Source: Bacillus sp. SKDU12 (GTDB lineage Bacteria > Bacillota > Bacilli > Bacillales > Bacillaceae). Taken from it: DNA of 64,000 nt. The DNA lies in contig NZ_MSRC01000016.1 in assembly GCF_010093085.1 (NCBI RefSeq), positions 186,001-250,000 of the forward strand, in the 5' to 3' direction. Below the pieces are notes generated by a model that made no database searches, was not told the origin of the DNA, and was given only the letters and a program-made list of their open reading frames with translations. Of this stretch, positions 41,710 through 50,793 are shown one piece after another. A program made the translations under genes and the position numbers. Each line of letters starts with the position of its first letter. Position 1 is the stretch's first letter.

Positions 41710-42867
41710 ATGAAAAAACAAAATGACATTCCACAGCCAATTAGAGGAGACGAAGGAGCAACAGTAAAAATCCCGCGAAATATTGAAAGAGACCGCCAAA
41801 ATCCAGATATGCTCGTTCCGCCGGAGACTGATAATGGCACAGTAAGCAATATGAAATTTTCATTCTCTGATACTCATAACCGCTTAGAAAAAGGCGGATA
41901 TGCCCGTGAAGTAACAGTACGGGAGCTGCCGATTTCCGAAAACCTCGCATCTGTCAATATGCGCTTGAAGCCTGGCGCCATTCGCGAGCTGCATTGGCAC
42001 AAAGAAGCAGAATGGGCTTATATGATTTATGGAAGTGCAAGAGTTACCATTGTGGATGAAAAGGGGCGCAGCTTTATTGATGATGTAGGCGAAGGAGATC
42101 TTTGGTATTTCCCATCGGGCCTGCCGCACTCCATTCAAGCATTGGATGAGGGAGCCGAGTTCCTGCTCGTATTTGACGATGGTTCATTCTCTGAAAACAG
42201 TACGTTCCAGCTGACAGACTGGCTTGCCCACACGCCTAAAGACGTCATCGCTGCAAACTTTGGCGTAACACAAGAAGATATTTCTCATTTACCAGAAAAA
42301 GAGAAATATATTTTTGAAGAACCAGTCCCAGGATGCTTGAAAGATGACATTGTAGAAGGACCGAATGGCGAAGCGCCTTATCCGTTTACTTACCGCCTTC
42401 TTGAACAGGAGCCAATTAAATCAGAAGGCGGAAAAGTCTATATTGCAGATTCTACAAACTTCAAAGTGTCTAAAACGATTGCATCTGCGCTCGTAACAGT
42501 GAAACCCGGCGCCATGAGAGAACTGCATTGGCACCCGAATACTCACGAATGGCAATACTACATCTCCGGAAAAGCAAAAATGACCGTTTTTGCTTCTGAC
42601 GGTCATGCCAGAACATTTAACTACCAAGCCGGTGATGTCGGATATGTTCCCTTTGCAATGGGCCATTACGTTGAAAACGTTGGGGACGAACCGCTTGTCT
42701 TTTTAGAAATCTTTAAAGACGATCATTATGCCGATGTCTCTTTAAACCAATGGCTTGCCATGCTTCCTGAAACATTAGTTCAACAGCATCTTGATTTAGG
42801 AAAAGACTTTACTGATTTTCTTTCAAAAGAAAAACATCCGGTAGTGAAAAAGAAAAACAGTAAATAA
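41710..42867 (+). CDS. oxdC: Oxalate decarboxylase OxdC
   Basis: A 385-residue Mn-dependent bicupin that converts oxalate to formate and CO2, consuming a proton. Both cupin motifs are intact: RELHWHKEAEWAYMIYG (first site) and RELHWHPNTHEWQYYISG (second site), each with three His and one Glu ligand. The active-site lid SENST with its essential Glu is present in DDGSFSENSTFQ, which marks decarboxylase rather than oxidase. AAGGAGGAAACA precedes ATG. Acid-induced through SigO-RsoA; no copy of the promoter block lies directly upstream, so transcription may come through yvrJ. Confidence 0.97.
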   Translation: MKKQNDIPQPIRGDEGATVKIPRNIERDRQNPDMLVPPETDNGTVSNMKFSFSDTHNRLEKGGYAREVTVRELPISENLASVNMRLKPGAIRELHWHKEAEWAYMIYGSARVTIVDEKGRSFIDDVGEGDLWYFPSGLPHSIQALDEGAEFLLVFDDGSFSENSTFQLTDWLAHTPKDVIAANFGVTQEDISHLPEKEKYIFEEPVPGCLKDDIVEGPNGEAPYPFTYRLLEQEPIKSEGGKVYIADSTNFKVSKTIASALVTVKPGAMRELHWHPNTHEWQYYISGKAKMTVFASDGHARTFNYQAGDVGYVPFAMGHYVENVGDEPLVFLEIFKDDHYADVSLNQWLAMLPETLVQQHLDLGKDFTDFLSKEKHPVVKKKNSK

Positions 42868-42877
42868 AAAAAGCCAG

Positions 42878-42905
42878 CTTGCAGAGAGCAATCGTTCTCT
42901 GCGAG
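42878..42905 (+). terminator. Possible attenuator between oxdC and rsiO
   Basis: GCAGAGA (42881-42887) and TCTCTGC (42896-42902) pair, extended by three further pairs with one U-G. TCTTTA follows, a weak T-run. Partial termination here could lower rsiO relative to oxdC. Confidence 0.45.
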
Positions 42906-42926
42906 TCTTTATAAGGAGATGTACCA

Positions 42927-43337
42927 GTGAAATATCAAATGTCTTTCAAATGTTTTTTGCGGCTCTTTATAACGTATTTACTGGCCGCTTCGGCAGTGGT
43001 GTTGACCTATTTTGCCGTCATGTTTATATTGTTTTCTATAGCAGGGACGAGCTACCGTTCAGTAGCTCATATCCTGCTTTTTTCCGTGTTATTTTTAGTC
43101 CTTGGGCTATGCTTTGAACCATTTGAACGGCTCATGGTACATAGTTTTACTTTTTTCAAGACAGATAAACGCTTAGTCATTCTCCTCGCTGGCATTGTCC
43201 AGCTGCTTTTTTTGTGGATGACTGCATATACAACTGACGAAATAATGAGCGACATCTGGCTGTCCACCACAGAAGAAATGATCATCGCAGCCGTTTTTTT
43301 GCTTTTAGACAAATGCAATTCAGCCCTTCCCAGCTAA
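42927..43337 (+). CDS. rsiO: Anti-sigma factor RsiO (YvrL)
   Basis: A 136-residue membrane protein with four predicted helices (YLLAASAVVLTYFAVMFILF, SVAHILLFSVLFLVLGL, LVILLAGIVQLLFLWMT, MIIAAVFLLL) and short cytosolic ends. B. subtilis YvrL binds SigO and keeps it inactive until stress. GTG start after ATAAGGAGATG. Located after oxdC within the same regulon, giving negative feedback. Confidence 0.9.
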   Translation: MKYQMSFKCFLRLFITYLLAASAVVLTYFAVMFILFSIAGTSYRSVAHILLFSVLFLVLGLCFEPFERLMVHSFTFFKTDKRLVILLAGIVQLLFLWMTAYTTDEIMSDIWLSTTEEMIIAAVFLLLDKCNSALPS

Positions 43338-43372
43338 AAAAAGAACGCATCCTTTTGGAATGCGTTCTTTTT
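43336..43372. terminator. Bidirectional terminator rsiO/yvrN
   Basis: AAAAAGAACGCATTCC-type stem: AAGAACGCATCC with GGAATGCGTTCTT around TTTT, A-run left and T-run right. Confidence 0.85.
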
Positions 43373-44600
43373 ATTCATAGCGAAGCGCGTCTACAGGCTG
43401 AAGCTTGGATGCCTTGATGGACGGGAGCAAGCCGAAAACAATTCCGACCGCCATAGAAAAGATGAGTGATCCGATAACAGCCGGAACGGAGACGATAAAA
43501 GGCATCGGAAGAACGACCGTCAGCAGCTTCGCAATGCCAAATCCTGCTAGAACACCGAGTATACCGCCAATGCTTGTCAGCACGACAGCTTCGGTTAGAA
43601 ATTGAAATAAAATCACACGCCTCTTAGCACCAAGTGCTTTCTTAATCCCGATTTCCCGCGTGCGCTCCGTGACGGAAACGAGCATAATATTCATGACGCC
43701 AATGCCGCCTACCAAAAGTGAAATACTCGCGATTCCGCCAAGCAGCAATGCAAATGACTGATTAAAAGACTCCACTTCCTGTGCGATCTCCTGAAGATCC
43801 ATCACACTGTACTCTGCTTTTTCCAATTCAGCTTCGGACAGTCCCTGATTCAAAAGGTCCGCCGCCATTACACCGGCTTCCTGGATACGATCAGATGAAC
43901 CAGCCTGCACGGCAATCTGCGTTGGCGCGTCAAAGCCTTCAATAAGCGGCCACACTTTTTTCGGCACATACAAAACCGGGTTCGCATAATCGCCTTCAAA
44001 CATGCTTTCCTGCAGATCGTTTTCTTTAAAAACACCGGCCACTTTAAACGGCACACCGTTCATCTCAATGTTTTTATGTAGGGCATCTCCGTCTGGAAAC
44101 AGTTCATCTCTGACAGCTTCATTGATCATTACCACTTGATGGGTGCTTTTTAAATCCTTTTCTGTCAGTTTTCTCCCTTCGGTTATACGGATTGGGAACA
44201 TATCGAAGTAATCATCATCAACTCCGTATACTTGAGGATACGAGACATTTGTTAAATGAAAAACACTCGCGCCTTCTGACAAGTAATATAAAGATAATCC
44301 TTTGACCATAGGATCAGATTTGATCGTTTTTATTGTTTCCTCGGCCACAGGCGGCGCCGATGTATACGAAACCGGGGAGCCTCCTCCCTCCTCTTTTCCG
44401 CTTGATGGCTGGTAGACAACGTTGATCGCATTATTTCCCATACCGATCATGCTCTGCTTTAGCTGTTCGCTTTGGCCTTTTAGCATCGAAACAATTGCAA
44501 TGATTGCAGCAATGCCGATAATCACACCGAGCATCGTCAGAATCGATCTTAATTTATGAGAGAAAATGGATTGAAAGGAGATGCGAACATGTTCAAGCAT
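43371..44600 (-). CDS. yvrN: MacB-type ABC transporter permease YvrN
   Basis: A 409-residue FtsX/MacB permease: one N-terminal helix (LRSILTMLGVIIGIAAIIAIVS), a large extracytoplasmic MacB-PCD domain, then three C-terminal helices (LLVGGIGVMNIMLVSVTERTREIGIKKALGA is the classic motif). ATG 44600 (MLEHVRISFQSIF) with AGAGGGG nine bases upstream. Works with YvrO and YvrP in probable export of an antimicrobial or peptide. Confidence 0.9.
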   Translation of the reverse strand: MLEHVRISFQSIFSHKLRSILTMLGVIIGIAAIIAIVSMLKGQSEQLKQSMIGMGNNAINVVYQPSSGKEEGGGSPVSYTSAPPVAEETIKTIKSDPMVKGLSLYYLSEGASVFHLTNVSYPQVYGVDDDYFDMFPIRITEGRKLTEKDLKSTHQVVMINEAVRDELFPDGDALHKNIEMNGVPFKVAGVFKENDLQESMFEGDYANPVLYVPKKVWPLIEGFDAPTQIAVQAGSSDRIQEAGVMAADLLNQGLSEAELEKAEYSVMDLQEIAQEVESFNQSFALLLGGIASISLLVGGIGVMNIMLVSVTERTREIGIKKALGAKRRVILFQFLTEAVVLTSIGGILGVLAGFGIAKLLTVVLPMPFIVSVPAVIGSLIFSMAVGIVFGLLPSIKASKLQPVDALRYE

Positions 44601-45282
44601 GGCTGATATCCCCTCTCTCATCTAATACCAGTTCTCCATCTCTAATAAAAATCGTTTTGTCAGCTTTTCTGGCGACGTCTGGGTCATGAGTAATCATAAT
44701 AATGGTCTTGCCTTCCTGATGCAGCTCAGAAAACAGCGCCAAAATTTGCTCACTTGATTTCGTATCAAGCGCCCCGGTCGGTTCATCAGCTAAAATAAAC
44801 TTTGGCTGATTGACAAGGGCCCTTGCTATCGCCACCCGCTGCTTTTGACCGCCGGACAGCTTAGGGGGTTTGTAGGAGACCCTGTCTTTTAAACCGACCT
44901 TTTCCAGCGCTTCATAGGCTCTCTGCCTTCTCTCTTTTTTCTTCACTTTATTGTAAATCATCGGAAGCTCGACATTTTGCAGCGCGGTGAGACGCGGCAG
45001 CAGATGAAAGGTTTGAAACACAAATCCGATCGATTCGTTGCGGATTTCAGCTAAGGCACCGTCTTTCCCTTTCAATATGTCTATATGATCAAGCGTGTAG
45101 GTCCCGGAGGTTGGCCTGTCCAAACAGCCGATGATATTCATTAACGTCGACTTTCCAGAACCAGAAGGCCCCATGATCGCCAGAAACTCACCAGCCTGGA
45201 CAGTCAGATTGATATGCTTCAAGATTGGAACTCCTTCTTTTCCCAGCTTGTAAGATTTCGAAATATTATTCAGTGTCAGCAT
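44593..45282 (-). CDS. yvrO: ABC transporter ATPase YvrO (MacB/LolD type)
   Basis: A 229-residue ATPase: Walker A IMGPSGSGKSTLMNIIGCLD, signature PKLSGGQKQRVAIARAL, Walker B FILADEPTGALD, H-loop IMITHDPDVARKADK. This is the LolD/MacB group that uses mechanotransmission rather than ordinary pumping. Overlaps yvrN by eight bases and yvrP by 17. Second gene of yvrPON. Confidence 0.93.
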   Translation of the reverse strand: MLTLNNISKSYKLGKEGVPILKHINLTVQAGEFLAIMGPSGSGKSTLMNIIGCLDRPTSGTYTLDHIDILKGKDGALAEIRNESIGFVFQTFHLLPRLTALQNVELPMIYNKVKKKERRQRAYEALEKVGLKDRVSYKPPKLSGGQKQRVAIARALVNQPKFILADEPTGALDTKSSEQILALFSELHQEGKTIIMITHDPDVARKADKTIFIRDGELVLDERGDISHA

Positions 45283-46465
45283 TGACTGTAACCTGCTTTC
45301 CTTCCTTGACCGCGGAGTCAGGGTAGATCACATAATCTTCCGGCGTCAGGCCGCTCTTGATTTCCACCATATCATTTTCATCAGTTTCCCTGATTTCAAC
45401 AGGCTGTTTGACCGCTTTCTGATTCTCATCCGCTTTCCACACATACGGTTCGCCGTCATCCTGAATGATCATGCCAGCGGGCAGCTTGATCGTGTCAGCA
45501 TCAGCCTCATCACTCACCACTTCGATATTGACATGATAGCCGACTTCGAGACCTTTATGACCGTCTAATAAAATGGTAAACGGATAGTTAGAGGACTGGG
45601 GATTCATTTCTTCTTCAGCAAAGCTTTCTGATTCCTCACCCTCGCCTGCTCCCGCGGGAAGCTTGCCGATCGAGACGACCTTCCCTTTCCACTCGCCTTC
45701 ACCGCCTGTTTTCAGCGTGACCTTAACTTTGCTGCCTTTTTTGATTGTGTCCATTAACAGCTCATTGATTTGACTTTTGACTAGATATTTGCCCGTCGAA
45801 ACGATCTGGATATACGGACCTGTTGCCTGATCGCCAGTTGCTCCGTCTGCGATATCCTGATTGACGCTTTGAACGATTCCGTCATGTTTGCTTGTCACGA
45901 TATGAGAGCCGGTGTTTTTCGTCAGGGCAGCCAGCTCTTTTTGATGCTGCTTAAGCTCAAGCTGGCTTGTTTTTAAGTCGAAATCGGTCTGGTCCAGTTC
46001 ATCTTGAAGCTGGGATTTCTCTTCCTTTTCGGCCGATTTCAGCTTCTTTTCCGTTTCCGTTATCGATGTTTGCAAACGGCTGATTTGCAGGTTGGTCATT
46101 TCAATTTGCAAATTGGCTTGCTCGACATCCTCGGAATGATCCTCACCCTCATACTCAAAAAGCTTATCACCCTTTTTGACTTGATCGCCTTCTTTGACGT
46201 ATGTTTTTTTCATGCTGCCTTTTTCTGAATCTATATATACTTTCTGCTGTTTCTCAGGCTCAACCTTTCCGGAAAACGTTTGGCCTGACTCTGATTCTCT
46301 CCCCATGTATACCGCTACCGACTCGGCATAGGGCTCCGCTTCCGATGAGACGGCCATTCGATTCATATGAGTAAAAAAGGTAAAACCGCCGGCTCCGATC
46401 CCCGCCAATACGAGTACACCGGCACATATCGCACTGCCAATAAACCATTTTTTCTTCTTGGACAC
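45266..46465 (-). CDS. yvrP: Membrane fusion (HlyD/MacA-like) protein YvrP
   Basis: A 399-residue periplasmic-adaptor-type protein anchored by one N-terminal helix (WFIGSAICAGVLVLAGIGAGGF). A split lipoyl domain flanks a coiled coil (VEQANLQIEMTNLQISRLQTS...DLKTSQLELKQHQKELAAL), then beta-barrel domains. Gram-positive MacA-like proteins bring substrates to MacB-type permeases. GTG start after AAAGAGGAGATCC. First gene of the operon yvrP-yvrO-yvrN. Confidence 0.9.
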   Translation of the reverse strand: MSKKKKWFIGSAICAGVLVLAGIGAGGFTFFTHMNRMAVSSEAEPYAESVAVYMGRESESGQTFSGKVEPEKQQKVYIDSEKGSMKKTYVKEGDQVKKGDKLFEYEGEDHSEDVEQANLQIEMTNLQISRLQTSITETEKKLKSAEKEEKSQLQDELDQTDFDLKTSQLELKQHQKELAALTKNTGSHIVTSKHDGIVQSVNQDIADGATGDQATGPYIQIVSTGKYLVKSQINELLMDTIKKGSKVKVTLKTGGEGEWKGKVVSIGKLPAGAGEGEESESFAEEEMNPQSSNYPFTILLDGHKGLEVGYHVNIEVVSDEADADTIKLPAGMIIQDDGEPYVWKADENQKAVKQPVEIRETDENDMVEIKSGLTPEDYVIYPDSAVKEGKQVTVNADTE

Positions 46466-46604
46466 TAGGATCTCCTCTTTCTGTCAATTATGTAATTTAC
46501 AAATCATTATAACCAATATTATCTATTAATCCAAAAAGACTTTCAATCTATTTATTGAAACAAATGTAATAAAATAGAAAAATTATATTTTCGTAGACAA
46601 AAAT

Positions 46605-46635
46605 AAAAAATCCCGGCTCTGCACCGGGATTTTTC
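46605..46635 (-). terminator. Terminator after fhuC
   Basis: AAATCCCGG and CCGGGATTT pair around CTCTGCA; T-run on the minus strand (A-run 46605-46610), with TTTTT on the plus side too. It ends fhuBGC. Confidence 0.82.
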
Positions 46636-46663
46636 TTAATGAGAAACAAGCGTTTTTTCATTT

Positions 46664-47446
46664 TTAAATCAGGTCATAAGTCAAACAGACAGGTTGATTT
46701 GTACGGGGATCGGTCACGATTTCGGCATCAATTTGAAATACCTTTTTCAAAATATCAGGCGTCATGACCTCCAGCGCAGTGCCTTCTTTAATGACCTGGC
46801 CTTTTTTAAGCGCGATCATATAATGAGAAAAACGGGCTGCATGATTAAGATCATGAATGACCATTAAAATCGTCCGCCCCTGCTCCTTGTTAAGTCTGTC
46901 AAGCAGCTGCAAAATTTCAAGCTGGTGGGCGAGATCTAGATACGTTGTAGGTTCGTCCAGCAGCAGGAGCTCCGTCCCTTGCGCAAGCGCCATGGCAATC
47001 CACACGCGCTGACGCTGTCCGCCTGACAGTGCCTCAATCGGCCGATCAGCGAATTCAGCCATGCCTGTTTCTTTAAGCGCCCATTTAATAATCCGGCGGT
47101 CTTCCTCATGTAATCTGCCGAATCCTGATTGATGCGGAAACCTGCCGTACGATACCAATTCATATACCGTTAAACCGCTTGGCGCTTCAGGTGTCTGCGG
47201 TAAAATTGCCATATCCTTCGCAATGACCTTTGTAGACATTTTATGAATCGCTTTACCGTTTAAATAGACGGAACCTGCATGCGAACGCATCATTCTGGAC
47301 ATTGTCTTTAATATCGTTGATTTTCCGCAGCCGTTCGGACCAATTAAGGTGGTAATTTTCCCTTTAGGGATCGAGATATTTAAATCTTCTACGATCACCC
47401 TGTCTCCATAACCGATTCTAAGTTGTTCTGTTGATAATGAATTCAT
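46664..47446 (-). CDS. fhuC: Hydroxamate siderophore ABC transporter ATPase FhuC
   Basis: A 260-residue FecE-type ATPase: Walker A LIGPNGCGKSTILKTM, signature [15 protein letters not shown], Walker [16 protein letters not shown]-loop MVIHDLNHAARFSH. It powers ferrichrome/hydroxamate import through FhuB-FhuG. ATG preceded by GGAGAGGGCCGAAT. Last gene of the Fur-controlled operon fhuB-fhuG-fhuC, 15 bases after fhuG. Confidence 0.94.
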   Translation of the reverse strand: MNSLSTEQLRIGYGDRVIVEDLNISIPKGKITTLIGPNGCGKSTILKTMSRMMRSHAGSVYLNGKAIHKMSTKVIAKDMAILPQTPEAPSGLTVYELVSYGRFPHQSGFGRLHEEDRRIIKWALKETGMAEFADRPIEALSGGQRQRVWIAMALAQGTELLLLDEPTTYLDLAHQLEILQLLDRLNKEQGRTILMVIHDLNHAARFSHYMIALKKGQVIKEGTALEVMTPDILKKVFQIDAEIVTDPRTNQPVCLTYDLI

Positions 47447-47461
47447 ATTCGGCCCTCTCCT

Positions 47462-48472
47462 CTAATTCGCTTTCATCAATAAATAAATAAAGTAAGGCGC
47501 ACCTAACACGGAAATGACAAGCCCAACCGGAATCTCTGACGGCGCCAATACATTTCTCGCCAGCGTATCAGCGAGCAAAAACAGAAATGCGCCAATGAAG
47601 GCAGAGACCGGGATCAGTGTTTGGTGCCGAGGACCGGTAAGCCTTCTTGCCACGTGAGGCGCAATCAATCCGAGAAACGCGATGCCCCCTGCAGCTGCCA
47701 CACATGAAGCGGCGAGAGTGACCGCTGCCAGCAGAAGAATCCGTCTTTCCCTTTCAACAGCACTGCCCAGCCCAGTCGCTAATTGGTCTCCAAGCTGTAA
47801 AATATTCAAATAACGCGCTTTATATAAAGTAAACGGAAGCAAGATCACAATCCAAGGGAGTATCGCCCAAATCATATTCCAGTTCGCTCCCCATATGGAG
47901 CCGGATATCCAAACCGCGGCTTGCATAAAATCATGGGGATCCATCTTGAGCTGAAAAATCAGCAGCAGAGCATTAAACCCTGCATTCACGCCAATACCGA
48001 CTAAAATCAGCCGAATTGGGGTCACACCTTTCTTCCAAGCCAGAAGATAAATGAGAAATGCAGCGAGAATTGCTCCCGCCAAAGCACTGAACGGCAGCAT
48101 AAATGTACCGAAAAAGCTGAGGTCTGAAGCTGACCCTTGAACAAAGTAAATAAAAAGCACAACAGCGAGTGAGCCGCCGGCATTAATACCAAGAATACCG
48201 GGCTCAGCCAGATCATTTTGAGATACGCTTTGCAAAATGGCGCCGGCAACTGCGATTCCTGCCCCAACGAGCAAGGAAAGGATAATCCTAGGAATCCTGA
48301 ATTCAAATAAAACAAGCTCGTCACGAGCCGTTCCTTGGCCCAAAAAGACCTGAAGCGTTTTAAGCGGCGCCATCTTGATGACACCCAAATTCAGACTGAT
48401 AAAAAAGACCATCACGATAAGCAGAAAGGTCACAGCCATTACTGCAAGCGGTGTTTTTGCTTTTGTTTTCAT
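47462..48472 (-). CDS. fhuG: Ferrichrome permease subunit FhuG
   Basis: A 336-residue FecCD-family permease with about nine transmembrane helices. RIPRIILSLLVGAGIAVAGAILQSVSQNDLAEPGILGINAGGSLA and AGGIAFLGLIAPHVARRL are the family signature and the ATPase-contact loop. Pairs with FhuB to form a heterodimeric channel. ATG at 48472 shares one base with the fhuB end. Confidence 0.94.
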   Translation of the reverse strand: MKTKAKTPLAVMAVTFLLIVMVFFISLNLGVIKMAPLKTLQVFLGQGTARDELVLFEFRIPRIILSLLVGAGIAVAGAILQSVSQNDLAEPGILGINAGGSLAVVLFIYFVQGSASDLSFFGTFMLPFSALAGAILAAFLIYLLAWKKGVTPIRLILVGIGVNAGFNALLLIFQLKMDPHDFMQAAVWISGSIWGANWNMIWAILPWIVILLPFTLYKARYLNILQLGDQLATGLGSAVERERRILLLAAVTLAASCVAAAGGIAFLGLIAPHVARRLTGPRHQTLIPVSAFIGAFLFLLADTLARNVLAPSEIPVGLVISVLGAPYFIYLLMKAN

Positions 48473-49518
48473 TACAGCCCTCTCCTTTCACGACGTGCCA
48501 AATAAAAGAAAAAGGGAACGCCGATAAGAGAAGTCAGCGCGCCGACAGGTGTTTCAAAGGGCGCGTTTACGAGCCTTGCCGCAATGTCAGCAAACACAAG
48601 CAAAACAGCACCGAGAACCGCCGAGCAGGGTATGATCCACCGATAATCCACACCGACTAAAAACCGGGTAATATGCGGAATGATCAGCCCGATAAATGCG
48701 ATGGTGCCGGCGACAGAAACCGCAGCTCCCGTCAAGATTACAACGACAAGCATGCCGGCCGCTTTCACCGCTGATGTATATTGACCAAGCCCTTTTGCCA
48801 GCTCGTCACCAAGACTTAACACTGTCACCGACCGGGCGATGATGAATGCCAGTGCTAAGCCGACAGCCCCTGCGATCAGTAAAAGCTGGACACCTGACCA
48901 TTTCACACCCGCTACTCCGCCTGCATACCAAAAACTGATATCCTGTGCGACATCAAAGCGGATTGCAATGGCGGTTGAAATGCCCGTAAAGAAATAAGTA
49001 ACAGCCGTTCCCGCGAGAGCAAGCTTTACAGGCGAAAGTCCGCCTCTGGAAAACATGCCGATGCCCATTACCGTCGATGCCCCCAGCCCCGCTCCCGCAA
49101 AGGACCATAAAACAAGCCCCATTGCAGAAAGTCCGGGAAAAAAGGCAAATGCTATCGAAACGGCAAATGCCGATCCCGAAGTAACCCCCATAATCGAAGG
49201 CTCTGCCAAAGGATTTCTTGTCATCCCCTGCATAATGGCACCGGACACTGCTAACAATGCGCCGACAAGCGCGGCTGTAGCCGTTCTCGGCAGCCGAAGA
49301 TCGTGTATAATTTGATGAGACGTCTCTGCCGGCTGAAAATGAAAGATGGCGTCCCACACAGTGCGTAAATGGATATCTGCTGCACCGAGTGATATGGATA
49401 GAAACACGCCAAGACAAAGTAAGCAGATCCCCGCCATAAGAACGATAACCGCACTATATGACCTTGACGTCCATTGGATTTTTTCTGATGTGGTCTGTCT
49501 ATTTTTATGTTGACTCAA
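48472..49518 (-). CDS. fhuB: Ferrichrome permease subunit FhuB
   Basis: A 348-residue FecCD permease homologous to FhuG, with DLRLPRTATAALVGALLAVSGAIMQGMTRNPLAEPSIMGV and AGTIAFIGLIIPHITRFL. I choose TTG 49518 (reads MSQHKNRQTTSEK), eight bases after GAAAGGAAG, because longer frames run into the Fur box at 49542-49556. A different start is possible. First gene of fhuBGC, divergent from fhuD. Confidence 0.9.
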   Translation of the reverse strand: MSQHKNRQTTSEKIQWTSRSYSAVIVLMAGICLLCLGVFLSISLGAADIHLRTVWDAIFHFQPAETSHQIIHDLRLPRTATAALVGALLAVSGAIMQGMTRNPLAEPSIMGVTSGSAFAVSIAFAFFPGLSAMGLVLWSFAGAGLGASTVMGIGMFSRGGLSPVKLALAGTAVTYFFTGISTAIAIRFDVAQDISFWYAGGVAGVKWSGVQLLLIAGAVGLALAFIIARSVTVLSLGDELAKGLGQYTSAVKAAGMLVVVILTGAAVSVAGTIAFIGLIIPHITRFLVGVDYRWIIPCSAVLGAVLLVFADIAARLVNAPFETPVGALTSLIGVPFFFYLARRERRGL

Positions 49519-49541
49519 CAGTCGTACTTCCTTTCTACTAC

Positions 49542-49556
49542 TGATAATGATTATCA
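49542..49556 (-). promoter_or_regulatory. Fur box of fhuBGC
   Basis: TGATAATGATTATCA is a perfect 7-1-7 dyad matching the Fur consensus, 24 bases upstream of the fhuB start. Confidence 0.93.
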
Positions 49557-49664
49557 ATTATAATTCCAGTATATCACCTTTTTCCACAGATGTAATAGAG
49601 CGTTTTATAGAAAAAATGAGAATATAATTGTTAAAAAAATCGTGTCAGCAGACATTTGTAATGG

Positions 49665-49690
49665 TATAATCTCATTGATAATGATTCTCT
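49665..49690 (+). promoter_or_regulatory. fhuD promoter -10 and Fur box
   Basis: TATAAT at 49665-49670 is followed by TGATAATGATTCTCT (49676-49690), a Fur box good in its left half and degenerate in its right. It lies 35 bases before the fhuD start, placing repressor over the transcription start. Confidence 0.8.
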
Positions 49691-49724
49691 TTTTCACCCA
49701 TTTTTCTGAAAGAAGGTATGAGAT

Positions 49725-50669
49725 ATGCCCCGTATATATAAGAAATTCGTAACCGCATTTATTACAATGCTATTGATCACCGTGCTGGCCGCCTGCGGCA
49801 ACTCAGAAAACAAGGGTTCCTCTTCTGATTCAAAAAGCGAAGAAACCTTTACATACAAGGCTGAAAACGGAAAGATAGACATCCCTAAACATCCTCAACG
49901 AGTGGTTGTCATGGCTGACGGCTACTACGGCTACTTCAAAACACTGGGCGTCAACATTGTCGGGGCGCCTGAAAACGTCTTTAAAAACCCTTACTATAAA
50001 GGAAAAACCGATGGTGTCACAAACATCGGGGACGGCACATCTGTTGAAAAAGTGATTGATTTGAATCCTGACCTGATTATCGTCTGGACAACACAAGGCG
50101 CTGATATTAAAAAGCTTGAAAAAATCGCGCCAACTGTTGCGGTAACATACGATAAGCTCGACAACATTGAACAGTTAAAAGAATTCGCAAAAATGACTGG
50201 GACTGAAGATAAAGCGGAAAAGTGGCTGACTGAGTGGGATAAAAAAGTTACGGCGGCTAAAGCAAACATCAAAAAAGCTATCGGTAACAAAACCATTTCC
50301 ATTATGCAATCCAATGGAAAAGACATTTACGTATTCGGCAAAGATTTCGGACGAGGCGGAAGCATCATTTACAAAGATCTCGACCTGCAAGCCACAAAGC
50401 TGACAAAAGAAAAAGCCATTGATCAGGGTCCCGGCTATACGAGTATTTCATTAGAGAAGCTCCCTGACTTCGCCGGGGATTATATTTTCGCGGGGCCATG
50501 GCAATCAGGCGGTGACGATGGCGGCGTATTTGATAGTTCCATTTGGAAGAACCTAAGCGCTGTTAAAAATGACCATGTCTTTCAGATCGATCCGATTGGC
50601 TTCTATTTCACAGACCCGATTTCGCTAGAGGGCCAGCTGGAGTTTATAACGGAAAGCTTAACAAAATAA
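49725..50669 (+). CDS. fhuD: Ferrichrome-binding lipoprotein FhuD
   Basis: A 314-residue siderophore-binding protein tethered to the membrane. Signal peptide through MLLITVLAACG with lipobox VLAAC. The PBP fold (PQRVVVMADGYYGYFKTLGVNIVGAPENV, then LNPDLIIVWTTQ) is the FepB/FhuD type. ATG follows AGAAGGTATGAG. Delivers Fe-hydroxamates to FhuBG. Iron-repressed by Fur box at 49676. Confidence 0.95.
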   Translation: MPRIYKKFVTAFITMLLITVLAACGNSENKGSSSDSKSEETFTYKAENGKIDIPKHPQRVVVMADGYYGYFKTLGVNIVGAPENVFKNPYYKGKTDGVTNIGDGTSVEKVIDLNPDLIIVWTTQGADIKKLEKIAPTVAVTYDKLDNIEQLKEFAKMTGTEDKAEKWLTEWDKKVTAAKANIKKAIGNKTISIMQSNGKDIYVFGKDFGRGGSIIYKDLDLQATKLTKEKAIDQGPGYTSISLEKLPDFAGDYIFAGPWQSGGDDGGVFDSSIWKNLSAVKNDHVFQIDPIGFYFTDPISLEGQLEFITESLTK

Positions 50670-50752
50670 TAAAAGATAATATTCATAATGAGCTGTACCA
50701 TCAGCGGATTATTATGCGTTTTCGATATTCTGTTCGGGAAATTGCATTTCAT

Positions 50753-50785
50753 AAAAAAGACACCTGAAAAATCAGGTGTCTTTTG
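50753..50785. terminator. Bidirectional terminator fhuD/yvsH
   Basis: AAAAAGACACCTGA and TCAGGTGTCTTTT pair around AAAA, between the convergent fhuD and yvsH. Confidence 0.88.
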
Positions 50786-50793
50786 TTTTATGC

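Noticed and set aside
44593..46465. YvrPON as a newly found bacteriocin immunity island
   Set aside because: No peptide precursor or modification enzyme is encoded nearby and the operon is part of the conserved gene order, so it is kept as an ordinary MacAB-like pump of unknown substrate.
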